This document shows, one piece after another, positions 1 through 12,185 of a stretch of DNA of 64,000 nt; positions within the stretch are counted from its first letter, which is position 1, and every line of letters starts with the position of its first letter. The DNA is taken from NCBI RefSeq assembly GCF_026151205.1, contig NC_087084.1, positions 10,815,453-10,879,452 on the forward strand, written 5' to 3'. Origin of the DNA: Bolinopsis microptera. Taxonomy: Eukaryota; Ctenophora; Tentaculata; Lobata; Bolinopsidae. The notes below the pieces were generated by a model. The model was not told the origin of the DNA and did no database searches. It saw only the letters and a list, made by a program, of their open reading frames with translations. The position numbers and the translations under genes were made by a program.

Positions 1-1911
1 CTGAGCATTTAAAAGCACAAACCACAAGGAAAATTGGGTTATCAGACACCGAATTAATAAAAGAATCGACGCCATACACGAGTGGGAATACGGGTCTAGG
101 GGTCTAATGGGTAATCACTGAAGCGATAAATAATTAGGGCCGGAATAAATCCGACCTAGTCATTAGTTGGTGTCTTCTTTCGATTTCATAACAGGTCTAG
201 AAATAAACTGTCTCGATCAGTTAAAACCCTTATTATTGTATTTGTCATCACTGAGTCTATCCAGAAAAAAGCAGAAACTGAGACTGAATGAGACTGAATA
301 ACACGACTTAATCAGATTAATCTGTTAATAAGAACTCTAGAACAGTCGGAAGACACTCTCTAGTATCTATGAAAGAGACTAATGAGACACCACTACATCA
401 TATATAATCACCCCTTCACAACATCATCTCCAGCTGAAGACGATTTACACACGTATTTTTAATATAATCCCCCTCCAGGACTAATGAGAAGTGTTCCTCC
501 TTTTATAAGTATAAGGAAAGAAATGGAACTGATTTATCAGGATTTACAAGTATAACTTTAGAGAAAGAGAAAATGATGAAGAGGCCCAAACACTGAATGA
601 CATACCAATCAGAAAGTTAGAGTCGAAATGTTACAGACCTTATTTTCTTGTCCACTCTATGAACCATAATTACCTCCAATAACCCGTTGCTAGGAAATAT
701 CAAGGATACGACACCGTTCATTATGAGAGTAGAATAATAAATGAGCTTTCGTACTAAAGACAAGTTCCTTCCAAAGAGACAGAAACCATTTCAGTCTTCA
801 GACTTCATGTTTAGACTTCATGCTTAGACTTATTACCCTGACTTCAGACTTCATGCCCTCTAGAAAACGGATCTTTCTTCCCGAGTTCTCTGAATCAGTT
901 TAAGCAGACAGTTTAGTATTATGAAAGTGTTTCGTCTATTAGTCAAATGGTCGTCCAAGAATATGCTAATTGTAGTAAGTGCTTGTTTAAATTTCCATCG
1001 CATTCTGATGTATGTGACGTTTAGCTAGATAGAACAAATACTCTATCACGAACCAATAACAATGTATGCAAACCAAACAACGGGTTAAAAACACAAATTA
1101 GCCGGATATCCGGCAGATGTTTAAACTTTAAAACAAAAATCCTGCAAAGAGTGATGTGGTAACATTGTTATATTTCAATATTTGGTAAAGAGCATCATGA
1201 CGGCCCTCGACGGAAACAGCTAAGGTATAAAACAGCATGAAACAAGTAACCAATTTGAAGGAGGAAGTAAGGAGTACTTATTTAGTGATACCTACAAAAT
1301 ATCATGACCACGTTTAAAACAAGTAGACTAATGTGACGAATGTGACCGAGTGTAGAAGACAACAGATCCTAATATCTGGTGACGTAACGCAAAGTATTTT
1401 CAACAAGCACAAATCACACACGTCACAAGTCTGCCTCTACTTCTAAAAATACCAAAAATCGTCTAGAAAATGCGGAAATAAATAGAAAATAAAGATAAAA
1501 TTCACCGCAGCCTGTCAAACTTAGGTTTTACAATGCATTTAAATGGCAGGTAAGTCGATTTAACTGATAAAAGTATTGTCATATGAGAGCTATTTGACAG
1601 ATTTACAATCAAAATCGATAGATATTTTAAACTAAAATGAGATGTTTCAAAGTTTCAAAAGTATGGGAGGCTTGTTTACGATTGTTTGAAATGAAAATAT
1701 CACATTCATATATCACCATGTTTGAAATGAATGGAGTTTTTGGTTTGAGGCTTATGCCGCCCTGATAATGCAAATTTTGGTTTTGAAAGTCGGATTTTAA
1801 TTTTTGTTTGCAATATAATTGATTTATCCTCAATATAGGAGTAGATATTAGGGAACAACAATAACCAACAACTAACCAACAACTAACCAAAAATTAACCA
1901 AAAACTAAGGT
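1..1911. other. No gene recognised
   Basis: AT-rich non-coding sequence without convincing open frames. Short direct repeats of AGACTTCATG lie at 797-855. Confidence 0.6.
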
Positions 1912-1976
1912 ACTGTGACTGTGACTGTGACTGTGACTGTGACTGTGACTGTGACTGTGACTGTGACTGTGACTGT
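1912..1976 (+). repeat. 6-bp repeat CTGTGA, about 11 copies
   Basis: Perfect hexanucleotide run, preceded by AACTAACCAAC repeats from about 1860. Confidence 0.95.
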
Positions 1977-2321
1977 TTTGACCATGTGCCTTATAATTAA
2001 CTTCCTTTGACATTAAATCTCAAAAAATTCATCATAAATTCTGCCATAGATCCTTAATTTATCAATACATCACTACCAATCGAGCACAGTATTTAATTTT
2101 AAAAATTTATAAATGTAAATGAGTTATAATTCCAAACATTTCGTTAATGTTAACTTAGTGTAAACGAATATTGATTAGATGACAATGTTAAACAGTTGGT
2201 TCATGTTTACTAACAACTTGTTTGTGAGTTTGATAACTATGACTCCTTATCTTAATATACAATATATATAATAACATCTATAAACAAAAGAGCACATAAA
2301 GAGGCTCAGCAAAGTGCTGGC

Positions 2322-2741
2322 CTATTTACGCTTTCGAAGACTCCTTCGTTCAATATGTCTCAAAGTAAATAAACTCCTCCATCCTACTCTATCTCTTGCT
2401 AAGTTCACTAAGTTGGTAAAATCATCTTCGTTTTTCAAATAAATTTGTCTCTTAAATAGGTCCTTTTTCACAATAATATCATACAAATTAGTCCTGTGTC
2501 TACCCACTCGTCCCTTTAGCGTTTGACATCCTAGTGTAGCAAATAACAGAGACTGGTAGGCAGGCGTGTCGTTGTCACTGCGTAGAACATGACCTAGCAT
2601 TGTCCACCTTGCCTTTCCCACTCTCTCGGAAAGGGGCCTGGTCTGGGTACGAGCGTAGAGGGCCTTGTTGGATATTGAGCTAGGCCAATAGATGTGTAGG
2701 ATGCGCTTGAGGTGCTTTCTCTGAACAAAATCTACAGACTC
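2322..2741 (-). pseudogene. LINE C-terminal fragment
   Basis: About 140 codons on the minus strand: VDFVQRKHLKRILHIYWPSS, then RVGKARWTMLGHVLRSDNDT and LKGRVGRHRTNLYDII. The R..W...GH..R....TPA...L......GRRGRP..T pattern is the C-terminal tail of many animal LINE polyproteins. No RT catalytic domain adjacent. Confidence 0.8.
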
Positions 2742-3039
2742 TATACAATATACAGTATATAAAGCGAGACGATAACTATTCTTTGGCAGTTTATTATTTA
2801 GCTTTCTAGCAGTATATATTTTGTTTTCTATATTCTTTCAGACTTTTACTTAAGTCTAGTTATACATTACTTTATCATATTTTATCGAACTAAGGTGTAG
2901 TATTGCCAGATCCCAGTTCATTTTGTAACGGAGTTTTATATTAACAGGAAACGATGTAACAGAGTCGATATATTTTAATGTTGCCATGGGGTGGCAAGTC
3001 CCCATACATCGTGGTCCAGTAGTTTCATTGCGTCCTAAT

Positions 3040-3330
3040 ATATATATTTATCCGTACCATTTTACTGACACCACGGCATCAACGTTAGCACGACTTTCCG
3101 CAAAAACCGTAAAAGATATACAACTTAAACGTTTTTGACTGGTTCAAATGCTTTAAGTTTAATGGCCTTCAAATCAGCATGAAAAAATAAATAATTGACC
3201 AAAGAATAAGAATTTTAGTGCCCAAAATGTGGACCCCCAAGTGGTGTCAAAAACACGAATTAAAATTAAATAGGTAATAATTATTTTAAGATTTTAGTCT
3301 CTTGAGTCTTGACACCACGAGACTAATTAT
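3040..3330 (+). repeat. Dispersed repeat family, copy 1
   Basis: Shares CCATTTTACTGACACCACGG, TTTCCGCAAAAACCGTAAAA and GACCCCCAAGTGGTGTC with 49733-49980, and in inverse, more diverged form with 55640-55800. Non-coding. Confidence 0.85.
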
Positions 3331-4145
3331 TAGAATGTACTAGAAAAGCCCTGTAAGTGCGCCGTAATAAAGTTTATTAATAAAACCACAGTTCTCATTA
3401 CCTAACTGTGGTTGTTTGTTTGTTTGTAGAACCCGTCCCCAATCTCGTATTGGATAATGACTAAACTCAGTTCTGAAATCTGAGTGTGAATACGGGTGGT
3501 ACCTGCAAGCAAGGACAAAAGAAAATCACAATTATTTTGGCTAAAAATCGCGGCACCGCGACAAGCGGTCCACTGTTCAATAACAAGCAAAACACAAATC
3601 AATAACTATAGATCCGACGACGTTTGTGACAAGTATCTAACAAGTGACAATCAATAACAACACTGATTTCACCTACTGCACGATTTCATAATCCACTGTA
3701 TGTCTAGTGGTCAAGTTAATGTCTAATGGTCAATTTTATGTCTAGTGGTCAAGTTTTATATGTCTAGTGGTCAACTTTATGTCTAGTGGTCAAGTCTTTG
3801 CCTTTTTAGCGTTTGCTATCTTATTTATTTTTGCATATTGAGCTGCTGAGTGCTGTGTTAACTGTTGCCGATCGGGAGATACTTGAGGAATGAAGATCGA
3901 GGGACAATAGTCTTAGTCTTACATTCTATTAGTTCACAGTTCACACACTACACATTCTCGACAATTTCGATCCAGTCCCATACTATTACCTTATAACTAC
4001 ACGCTACACAGTACACGTTCTTAAATGATATCAATAAATTTCTAAACGCACTCCATGCCATGTGATGATCGGAAAGGGGAGTTCTGCCTTCAGAGGTACG
4101 TATCGAGGATGACTCGAACCGAACATTTTATCAAGTTTTTTTTGT
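3331..4145. other. Intergenic, repeat fragments
   Basis: TTGTTTGTTTGTAGAACCCGTCCCCAATC at 3412-3452 is found inverted at 39095-39125. Five TGTCTAGTGGTCAA words lie at 3699-3796. No gene. Confidence 0.6.
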
Positions 4146-6692
4146 AACTACTTTTGTTCACGATTCATGCTATCCTGATCATTATTAGCCGAAAATGTTT
4201 TTTCGATTTTCGAAGTCCGTACCTACATTCGGAAGTGTGTGGACTGTGGACGTGCTCGGTTCCATACCTATTCTTATAGAGAACGTGATATTTGACCAGC
4301 AGATTTAAAGGAAAATACGCGATTTGTCGCAGCGAGAACTTTAAAAATCGCGATATGTCGCGAGGATCTGAGAAAATCACAATTTGTCGCGGCAAACGTA
4401 AAAAATCGCGATTTGTCGCGGAGAATGAGGAAAATCGCGATTCCGCACGTGCCGCGGTTTTCTTTTGTCCTTGCCTGCAAGTGTATTCATTAAGTTAGTG
4501 ATTAAGCATTTGGAATTGGAGTCCTGTAAAACTGCAGTTACAATTATAGAATTATGTGCTAGAGTATTTTCAGTAATTGCGATCGATATCGGATACATAG
4601 TTCCAAAATTTAAATCTCCAACTTTCTGCACAATGTACTGGAATGTTTTTTAAGTGGAATAGGAATAAAATCAACGATTTAATCTTTAGGAAAGTAAAAT
4701 TAATTCCCTGGTTTCTTAGTCATGAGCTTCAAAGTATGTAACGTCGATACCAAACCGATTAATGATTATTGACTTTGAGCGATGATAGCTAAGTAGTTGA
4801 CTCCTGGGTTGCATAATTTTCCTGATTCCTCAGTTTTTTAATGTGGTTTTTGTTCTTGTTCAGTTCTGTCCATATTTACTCGTGTTAAGTTTTTTAGTGT
4901 CATGTTGTCCTCAAATTATTTGTTACGACTTACGCGACTTATGCTGGTTCAGGAAGGAAATCATGAGGTGGCCCCACGTGTTTTAATCATGTGATGCAGG
5001 CACGTGAAATATCGTAGGGGAGCGGACGATATAATATTTAAATAATGAGAGGGACGATAATAAGATAAATAATTTAAATAGTTCACAAAAATATAAATAT
5101 TCTATTGTATCAAATGCATATCAGATGTATATATCAGTATCTATATCCTCATATCATAAGCATTAAATAGCCATTACCCCATGTAGCAATGGTTATTTTA
5201 ACACGTCTGCAGTTCCTGTGACGCTCCCTTAGAAGCCTCCCTTCTTAATATTAGTTTTATATAATACTAATGTTAATGAGGCGTCCTAAAAATGGTTATT
5301 CAATATCCATTTGTTAAGCACGTTTATGTTAATGTCTAAGTTAAAATCGGTAGCCCTTTTTTTGGGAAGCCCTGGATGATGCTTTGGATTCTTGATGAGA
5401 TTCTTTTTATTTTTGACAAACTAAGTTCGATGTTGTATTAAAGTATTAACGTGATAGACGACCTAATTATCTTTGGGTATAGGACACAAAAACCGTCCTG
5501 AATGATGGTTGTTTTAACTGAGAGGATTGATGGTTTGAAATTGAGTGTACACACCTCAGTGATTAATTCGTCTTGCGTCTGCCTAAAAGTAAAACTCGTC
5601 TTGGAACGTATTAACTACATGAATCACATTAACATGGACAAACGGATATTGTTACGGTTTTTTGGTTCCACCCTCGTGTCCATGCTAAAATGATTGATGT
5701 GATTCGCTCTCGTGTCTACTTTTTTAGGAAAGTACCGCCCTGGGTGTCCTCCACGAAAGTTATATCGTAAGTTATATCGTATACTCTAAGATCGATCGTA
5801 ACTTTACGATCGCGCCTAAAAAGTGTCCACGAAACATTTTGTACTCTGAGATCATGTAATTTAATTTATTTTGCCTCCGGAATTTTGTCCACGAAACTCA
5901 ATTCAAGGTTGATCGTAGAGCAAATTGTTTTATCACGTGACGCAGTACAATGTACATTGACCAATAGCAGATTCGCAACACAAGTTAATTCACGCAGTCG
6001 GAACGCGTAGCTCTTCCTGCTAAACTGTCCAAAGCAAGGATTTCCACCTTGCTGAGAGGGGGCACCGAGCTGGCGCCACAGACAGTCTTTCGCTGCTCGG
6101 TGCTCCTTTTCAATGTTGCGAAGCTTGGTCCTAGCAAAGCATGATTTTCGATCCAAATTCCTCCCTAACATCCCACCATTCTCTGTCTCCTTTACCGTTG
6201 ATCGCGTTCACCGACTTCGTTATTAGTAACCACAATTTCTCCTTTGCCTCGCTGGTTACAGTATAGGGGTAAATCGACCTTTGATGATAGCTGTGTTCTT
6301 CCCCGCCTCCTGCATAATAACTTGCACCTCCTCCGAGGTCAAGGTCAAAAGGAAATCACGGCACCTGCAGAATCGCGATTTTTCCCACTCTCCGCGACAA
6401 ATCGCAATTTTAGACGTTTGCCGAGACAAATCGCAATTTTTGACGTTTGCCGAGACAAATCGCGATTTTCTCAGATTCTCGCGACAAATCGCAATAATTC
6501 CAGTTCTCTGAGGATAAAATGTGCGCATTCTCTTTTGAGTCCGAGGGCCAAATAACAGTATGACGTTCTTTATAATTATATTTATATGGAACTAATCACA
6601 TCCACAGCCTTCCGAATGTAGGTACGGACCGAAAAAGTATTTTCGGCTCAAAATGATCAGTTTAGCATGAAACATGAACAAAAGTAGTACCT
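4146..6692. mobile_element. Non-autonomous element with ~310-bp terminal inverted repeats
   Basis: 4146-4455 and 6345-6692 are inverted copies sharing ACTACTTTTGTTCA, GCCGAAAAT, CCGTACCTACATTCGGAAG and then a run of CGCGATTTGTCGCG words. The interior (4460-5741) has no recognisable gene and is followed by the deleted Harbinger copy. The repeated palindromic CGCGATTTGTCGC words look like transposase-binding subterminal repeats. No superfamily assigned. Confidence 0.7.
5742..6343 (-). pseudogene. Internally deleted Harbinger copy with Myb-gene remnant
   Basis: It starts with the same GGGTGTCCTCCACGAA end and follows the left end of the intact element to about 6015. It then jumps to sequence equivalent to 7917-8240, the Myb-domain coding region, which is frameshifted here. 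It ends abruptly at about 6343, where the right repeat of the surrounding long-TIR element begins. No transposase gene. Confidence 0.8.
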
Positions 6693-7445
6693 CAATATGT
6701 AAGTTACTCTCCTTGTTTCTATATAAACATAACTTTTATAATAATTATAATTCTTACGTATAATATAGTAATTATTAAACTTAAAGCAAGCTTCTAAATT
6801 CTACATTATCACTAAAAGCCGCACAGACTTACTATCTATACACTTACCTGGGTGTCCTCCACGAAAGTTATATCGTAAGTTATATCGTGTACTCTAAGAT
6901 CGATCGTAACTTTACGATCGCGCCTAAAAAGTGTCCACGAAACATTTTGTAATCTGAGATCATGTAAATCAATTTAATTAGCCTCCGGAATCTTGTCCAC
7001 GAAACTCAGTTCAAGGTTGATCGTAGAGCAAATTGTTTTATCACGTGACGCGGTACATTGACCAATAGGAGATTCGCAACACAAGTTAATTCACGCAGTC
7101 GGAACGCGCAGCTCTTGTATAACGCCATTTTAATCATAAATTGAACTCGTTTTGCGTTGTGTTAATAGAATTGATGGCGGTCTTTATTTCTTGTTCTTAC
7201 TTTATTTCAAGTGTATCTAATGTAATTCTATCAAGTTTATTGATGTGTTATAAAATGTAATTTAAATCGTTTTAAATCATTCATCAAGAGCTAGAGACAA
7301 AAATAAACAAGTATGTTACAACAATATAAAATAATATGATAAATTCCATGCGTACCATGTAACTTAACTGTAAGATTAAAGATTATATATACCATAATAG
7401 ATCAAACGTTTATAATTATATGCTCAGTCACTGAGATATGTACAA

Positions 7446-8549
7446 CTACCACAATGAAATGTATTTCACTGATCGTTTATTTTTCGCTCGTTGCAGTCTA
7501 AGCATGCCTTCCTGGATGTCGTTTGTCCGTTTCTGTTCTGCCAGCAACTGCTTAAACTCGTCGTTTCGGACGTCTCTTGTCACCGTTCTGCTTGAGCGGA
7601 TCGAGCCAGTTGTAGCTCTAGCAGGAGGATTCTGAGAGGAGGTTTGTGTGGCTAGTGGAGAGGGTTGCAGTTGAAAGGAGGATGGTGGTGTTGATAGAGA
7701 GAAGGGACTCTGAATAGAGGAGTCGGGGGAGGGAATCGGGGTGCTGGATCTCGGGGTGCTGGATCTCGGGTTTCTGTTCAGGTCAAAGGATATTTCCGAG
7801 TCGTTACTGTCGTTTAGCACCAGGTTTGAGTGAGCTATCAAACTTCCAATGATTCCACAAGAACGTGACACATCTGCAGTGTCGATTCCTCCTGGAATAC
7901 CCCGAACAGTTGTTCCTGATATACTGTCCAAAGCAAGGGTTTCCACCTTGCTGAGAGGGGGGGCTGAGCTGGCGCCACCACCAGTCTTTCGCTGCTCCTT
8001 TTCAATGTTGCGAAGCTTGGACCTAGCAGAGCATGAAGTGTCGATCCATTTCTTCCTAACATCCTTCCATTCTCTGTCTCCTTTACCGTTGATCGCGTTC
8101 ACCGACTTAGTTATTGCTAACCACAATTTCTCCTTTGCCTCGCTGGTTATAGTAGGCGTGAATCGGCCTTTGATAATAGCTGTGTTCTTCCCCGCTTCCT
8201 GCATAATAACTTGCACCTCCTCCGAGGTGAAGTTCCGTGCTCGTTCCTTCTTGACAACTGCAGTTACGGGCTCCGCCTTCTGTTTCTTTCTTTTCCTTTT
8301 CCCTAGTGAGGCATTGATGATGGTTATCGGCGGGGTTATTCCATTATCCGAAGTAGTGAGGTCGCCATCTGATGTAATTCTAGCGAGTTCAGTGTCTAAA
8401 GTAGCGAGGTCAGCGTCTAAAGTAGTTAGGTCAGTGTCCAAAGGAGGTCCTGTCGAATCCGATGAGATCTGTTCAGTATTGGATGAGGAAGGCCGGTCTA
8501 TAGGATCAGAAGGTGGAGTAATAGCGGTAATATCAGATACGGTCTGCAT
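7446..8549 (-). CDS. Harbinger Myb/SANT-like DNA-binding protein
   Basis: 367 residues. After an acidic Ser/Thr/Asp-rich N-terminus and a basic stretch (LGKRKRKKQK, a likely nuclear signal) comes a Myb/SANT-like domain: NFTSEEVQVIMQEAGKNTAI, then WLAITKSVNAINGKGDREW and VRKKWIDT. Such proteins bind the element's subterminal repeats and bring the transposase to the nucleus. The C-terminal half is Ser/Pro-rich. Head-to-head with the transposase gene; about 800 bp lie between the start codons. Intact reading frame. Confidence 0.9.
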   Translation of the reverse strand: MQTVSDITAITPPSDPIDRPSSSNTEQISSDSTGPPLDTDLTTLDADLATLDTELARITSDGDLTTSDNGITPPITIINASLGKRKRKKQKAEPVTAVVKKERARNFTSEEVQVIMQEAGKNTAIIKGRFTPTITSEAKEKLWLAITKSVNAINGKGDREWKDVRKKWIDTSCSARSKLRNIEKEQRKTGGGASSAPPLSKVETLALDSISGTTVRGIPGGIDTADVSRSCGIIGSLIAHSNLVLNDSNDSEISFDLNRNPRSSTPRSSTPIPSPDSSIQSPFSLSTPPSSFQLQPSPLATQTSSQNPPARATTGSIRSSRTVTRDVRNDEFKQLLAEQKRTNDIQEGMLRLQRAKNKRSVKYISLW

Positions 8550-9352
8550 GATGAAGGTTGATAACTGATAATTATAACAGAAAACAAATTTGAGCGAAGA
8601 ACGGGCGGGCGGGATAGATTCTGATAATCCCGGCTCCTGCTGTTAGTTTTTTCCCGCTTAAATTACCCCGGCACAGTTTCTATAATGGACAGAATTTTAA
8701 ACGTGTGGACTTCACTATTTTATGTAATACCAGTATTTAATTACCGGAGTTAATTATTTAGCTCTTTCCATTCATATACTCACTTTATCGTCTATCATGA
8801 GGCATGGTTTGTAGTTATTATCTCACGATCACCATTTATCCCCTTATAGTAGTTTAATTTCCTCATGTTACTTTGCTAAGTACTTTTCTCGGTAGCACAT
8901 TATACAATTAGATCCATTTTAGACCTTCTTGACTTTAACCTCATGGTTGTGGCACTTAATTCTAGGATGTTTAAGTCATTAACAGTTTTTCTTCCGGTTT
9001 TTATGGTCTGCCAAACGTTCACTCAGCACCTGTACTGATTACCAGCATAGTTAATCACTAATCTCCATCTCTTTGTTTTTCCCAGCCGCTAATCTGTAGC
9101 TCACTTTTCAATCGACCCAGTTTAGACCTCACGTCTAAGCTCTCTAAACCAAACCAAACCAAACCAAATTCAGTGTGTGTGATTTTGCTTACATTACTTG
9201 AATTCTTACATTACTTCCAGGATCAGTTCCAGCACTTTCTGAGTTGATTACCTATTATAATTATTATATATATATATTTCTCTTTCATATATATATATTG
9301 TATATATATAATAAGGAATTTTAACTAATAAATACACATATGACTATAATTT

Positions 9353-10561
9353 ATGACACCACACTCCCTCAACAATCAACTTAATTTATTTGCATTTAAG
9401 GAATTCACGAAATCAATAATGGCATTTTATCATTGGTATAGCAACAGGGTCACCGTCCAGAGCCATCCGGTCGTCAGTCGAACTCATCAGTCTGTTACTG
9501 ACTTTCTTGACCGCTCTACTGATACTTCAATAATAGATAATTTTCGTTTAGACAAAGTCGGAATCCATCATTTCGCAGAAAAAATCAGAAAACACGAGTT
9601 GATTGAGCGGAAGACTCAATCTGGCCTCCCTGTTGAGACTCAGCTCATGGTTGCCCTTAGCTTCTATTCCTCTGGCAACTCACTTCGCTCACTTCGCAGC
9701 ACTGCCGACCTCAAACTGTCACTTGGTTCTGTCGAGAATTGTGTAAAGAATGTTTCGGTTGCCTTGTCGTCATTGGCGAGTGAGTATATCACTAACTCGT
9801 GGGAAACAAGCTCGGTTGTTGCGACTAAACAAGGTTTCCTGGATTATGGTGGGTTTCCAGGGTGTCTTGGGGCAATTGATGGGACTAAGATAAAGATAAG
9901 AGCCCCGTCAGTTGACGAAGATGCGTATGTGGGTCGGCATCCCGGACACTACATTAACTGTCAGGCAATTTGTGACCATAGATTAAAGTTTTTGGAAGCA
10001 TCTGTTCGGTGGCCTGCGAGCGTAAATGATTCTACAATATGGGAGCATTGCTCTTTCAGAGAAGAACTGGGGCTTTTCCTCGCTTCAAAACCCTCTGACT
10101 ACCAAGGTTGGCTCATTGGGGATTCGGGGTATGCTCAGAGAGAAGAAATGATGATACCGTATCTTGAACCGGACTCCACGGCAAAGGTAAAATATAATGG
10201 ACGCCACAAGAAGTCTCGGTGTGTAATTGAGCGGGCATTTGGGGCACTAAAATCTCGCTTCAGATGCCTCTGCAAGGAGAGTGGGGGTGCCCTGATGTTT
10301 GCACCTGATATGGCATGCGCTATAATCGTGAGCTGCATGGTGTTGCATAATTATTGCATTGAGCGGAATTTCCCGATGACAACTTCAGAGCATGTGAAGA
10401 AGAGCATAGAACTTGAGAACATTGCTAATGTGTCGATCCGACCACCACCTACTATCTCACAATCCGATAAGACGCTCAGCATCCGCGGGATCGTGGCAAG
10501 AAACAAACTAATGGTTACTCACTTCAGCTCCAAGAAAAGGTTAATTTCAATACACCTTTAA
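9353..10561 (+). CDS. PIF/Harbinger transposase (DDE superfamily 4)
   Basis: 402 codons without a break. Catalytic blocks are visible: D in GCLGAIDGTKI, D in WLIGDSGY, and E in CVIERAFGALKSRFR. Between the first two lie the conserved YINCQAICD and WPASVNDSTIW stretches. These mark the nuclease (HARBI1-like) of PIF/Harbinger elements, which works with the element's Myb/SANT-like protein. The gene diverges from the Myb gene at 7446-8549, and both lie between 16-bp terminal inverted repeats. Intact length and motifs suggest recent activity. The start may be the second ATG (residue 23, MAFYHW). Confidence 0.95.
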   Translation: MTPHSLNNQLNLFAFKEFTKSIMAFYHWYSNRVTVQSHPVVSRTHQSVTDFLDRSTDTSIIDNFRLDKVGIHHFAEKIRKHELIERKTQSGLPVETQLMVALSFYSSGNSLRSLRSTADLKLSLGSVENCVKNVSVALSSLASEYITNSWETSSVVATKQGFLDYGGFPGCLGAIDGTKIKIRAPSVDEDAYVGRHPGHYINCQAICDHRLKFLEASVRWPASVNDSTIWEHCSFREELGLFLASKPSDYQGWLIGDSGYAQREEMMIPYLEPDSTAKVKYNGRHKKSRCVIERAFGALKSRFRCLCKESGGALMFAPDMACAIIVSCMVLHNYCIERNFPMTTSEHVKKSIELENIANVSIRPPPTISQSDKTLSIRGIVARNKLMVTHFSSKKRLISIHL

Positions 10562-11383
10562 GTTTAATATAATTGTATTTTATTTGATGACTATAACACA
10601 TCATATCACATGGTTCAAAATAACCATATTTCTATGAAAATTCGACAAAATATTAATCATGGTAAAATTTTTACTATCTACTAATAAATTTACGCGCAGG
10701 GTCAGGCAGTGACAAAGCGACAGTGGCAGTGCAGCAGACTGATACTTGAGCAATTAGTACAGCACAGAGTCAGAATGATTATTCTTTGGTTAAATGCGCA
10801 ATTATATTTTGTTAACTGTGAGGTCATCATATTTTTATCATTACCCGTATGAGCAGAATGGTAATAATTTTTAATTTCGTTCAATGGGTATATTAGCATG
10901 TCCTCTATTGTTATTGAAATAATATAACTATAAACACTTTTATCCGATCACAGACTATTTTGATCAGTACCATTTAAAGTCATTAAACGTTTAAGAATAT
11001 AGGAAGAAGATTCGGTAATAGCGTAATATCGACCTCTAAGTTGATCGTAAGTCCCTAAAAGTTGACAAATAGGTGTCGTGAGTTATATCGTAAGTGGCCA
11101 TTTCTACGATCAACCAAAAGTTCAACTTACGATCAAATTTTGAATCTACGATCGCGTGATTCACCTCACGCAACCATCACGCTCCTTATTTGGGTTAATA
11201 AGGTGGTAGTAGGATATCATATGTAGATCGTAAAGTTATATCGTAAGTAGCTAAAGTTCAATCGTAAGGCTTAAATCGATTAACGTTTCGTGGACAGATT
11301 GATAGTAACTTTGACAGTGGATGTCTCACGATCGTAAATATTACAGCCTAAGTTTGATCGTAACTGCTTCGTGGAGGACACCC

Positions 11384-12185
11384 TGGGGACCCAAGGCTAT
11401 TATATGTATTTATGTTCATAATCACATAGAGATTATCGAGTAGAGATTCGTCAGAGCGCCGCCAGCACAGTAATCTAATTCTACACACAAAGCAACTAGC
11501 AATTGTCATTACCCTAATCCTATGAACCAGTGCATCCCTAATTCATAAAGTCATAATTCGTGTAACGATGAAAAAAACTTAGGCTCTTGGGCTTCGTCAG
11601 AGTTTGTGGGCACTATACCGAAAAAAACCAGCCACGAACCTCTTACCGTTTTCTAACTTGACAATAATCAATCGTAGGCATCATGAAGAAGAGTCTGTTT
11701 AGATCTTAACACTACTAATACTATAGCTGATCAGTACACACTAATTCTAAAGATTATTAATATAGATGTTATTGTTTTTCCTGACGAGCCTGTCGCTCCC
11801 TAATCTAACTAGACTTACAAGCTAGTTACCGAATTTATGACATCTAACTTAGCTCTGCAAATACATTATCAATATCTTTCGCCGCAAATTCACCGCGATT
11901 TTGCCTAGTTTGACTTGTCGCGGCAAATAATTTCGCGTTCAACACCGTTACCATGGTTATTATGCAACCTTTTACTTTTTACCTAATTTGCACGTGGGCG
12001 ATCGTACAGACAAAAAAAATAATTCTTTGAATTATAAGTAAGACTAGAAAGCCCGTGGTCACAGAAAGGAAGCTTATAGTATTCTTTGGTAGTCAGTTTT
12101 ATCGCATCAAAAACTATGCGAGTATACAGCCCATTAAAATGTAGCTCTCACTCATCACTGAACACAACGTAATTACGGGTATATG
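11384..12185. other. Intergenic
   Basis: No coding signal. A third copy of the repeat word CGTCAGAGTTTGTG..CTATACCGAAAAAA (11594-11630) matches copies at about 28760 and 30000. CGCGATTTTGCC..TTGTCGCGGC at 11895-11935 echoes the long-TIR element. Confidence 0.6.

Larger units (their letters stand above)
6850..11383 (+). mobile_element. Complete-looking PIF/Harbinger DNA transposon
   Basis: A 4.5-kb unit bounded by inverted GGGTGTCCTCCACGAA at both ends, holding the two Harbinger genes. Both subterminal regions carry many TTACGATC/GATCGTAA words, the likely Myb-protein binding sites. I do not see a clean 3-bp target duplication: the flanking triplets are CCT on the left and TGG on the right, so the exact ends remain uncertain. 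10562-11383 is the non-coding right part. Confidence 0.82.
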
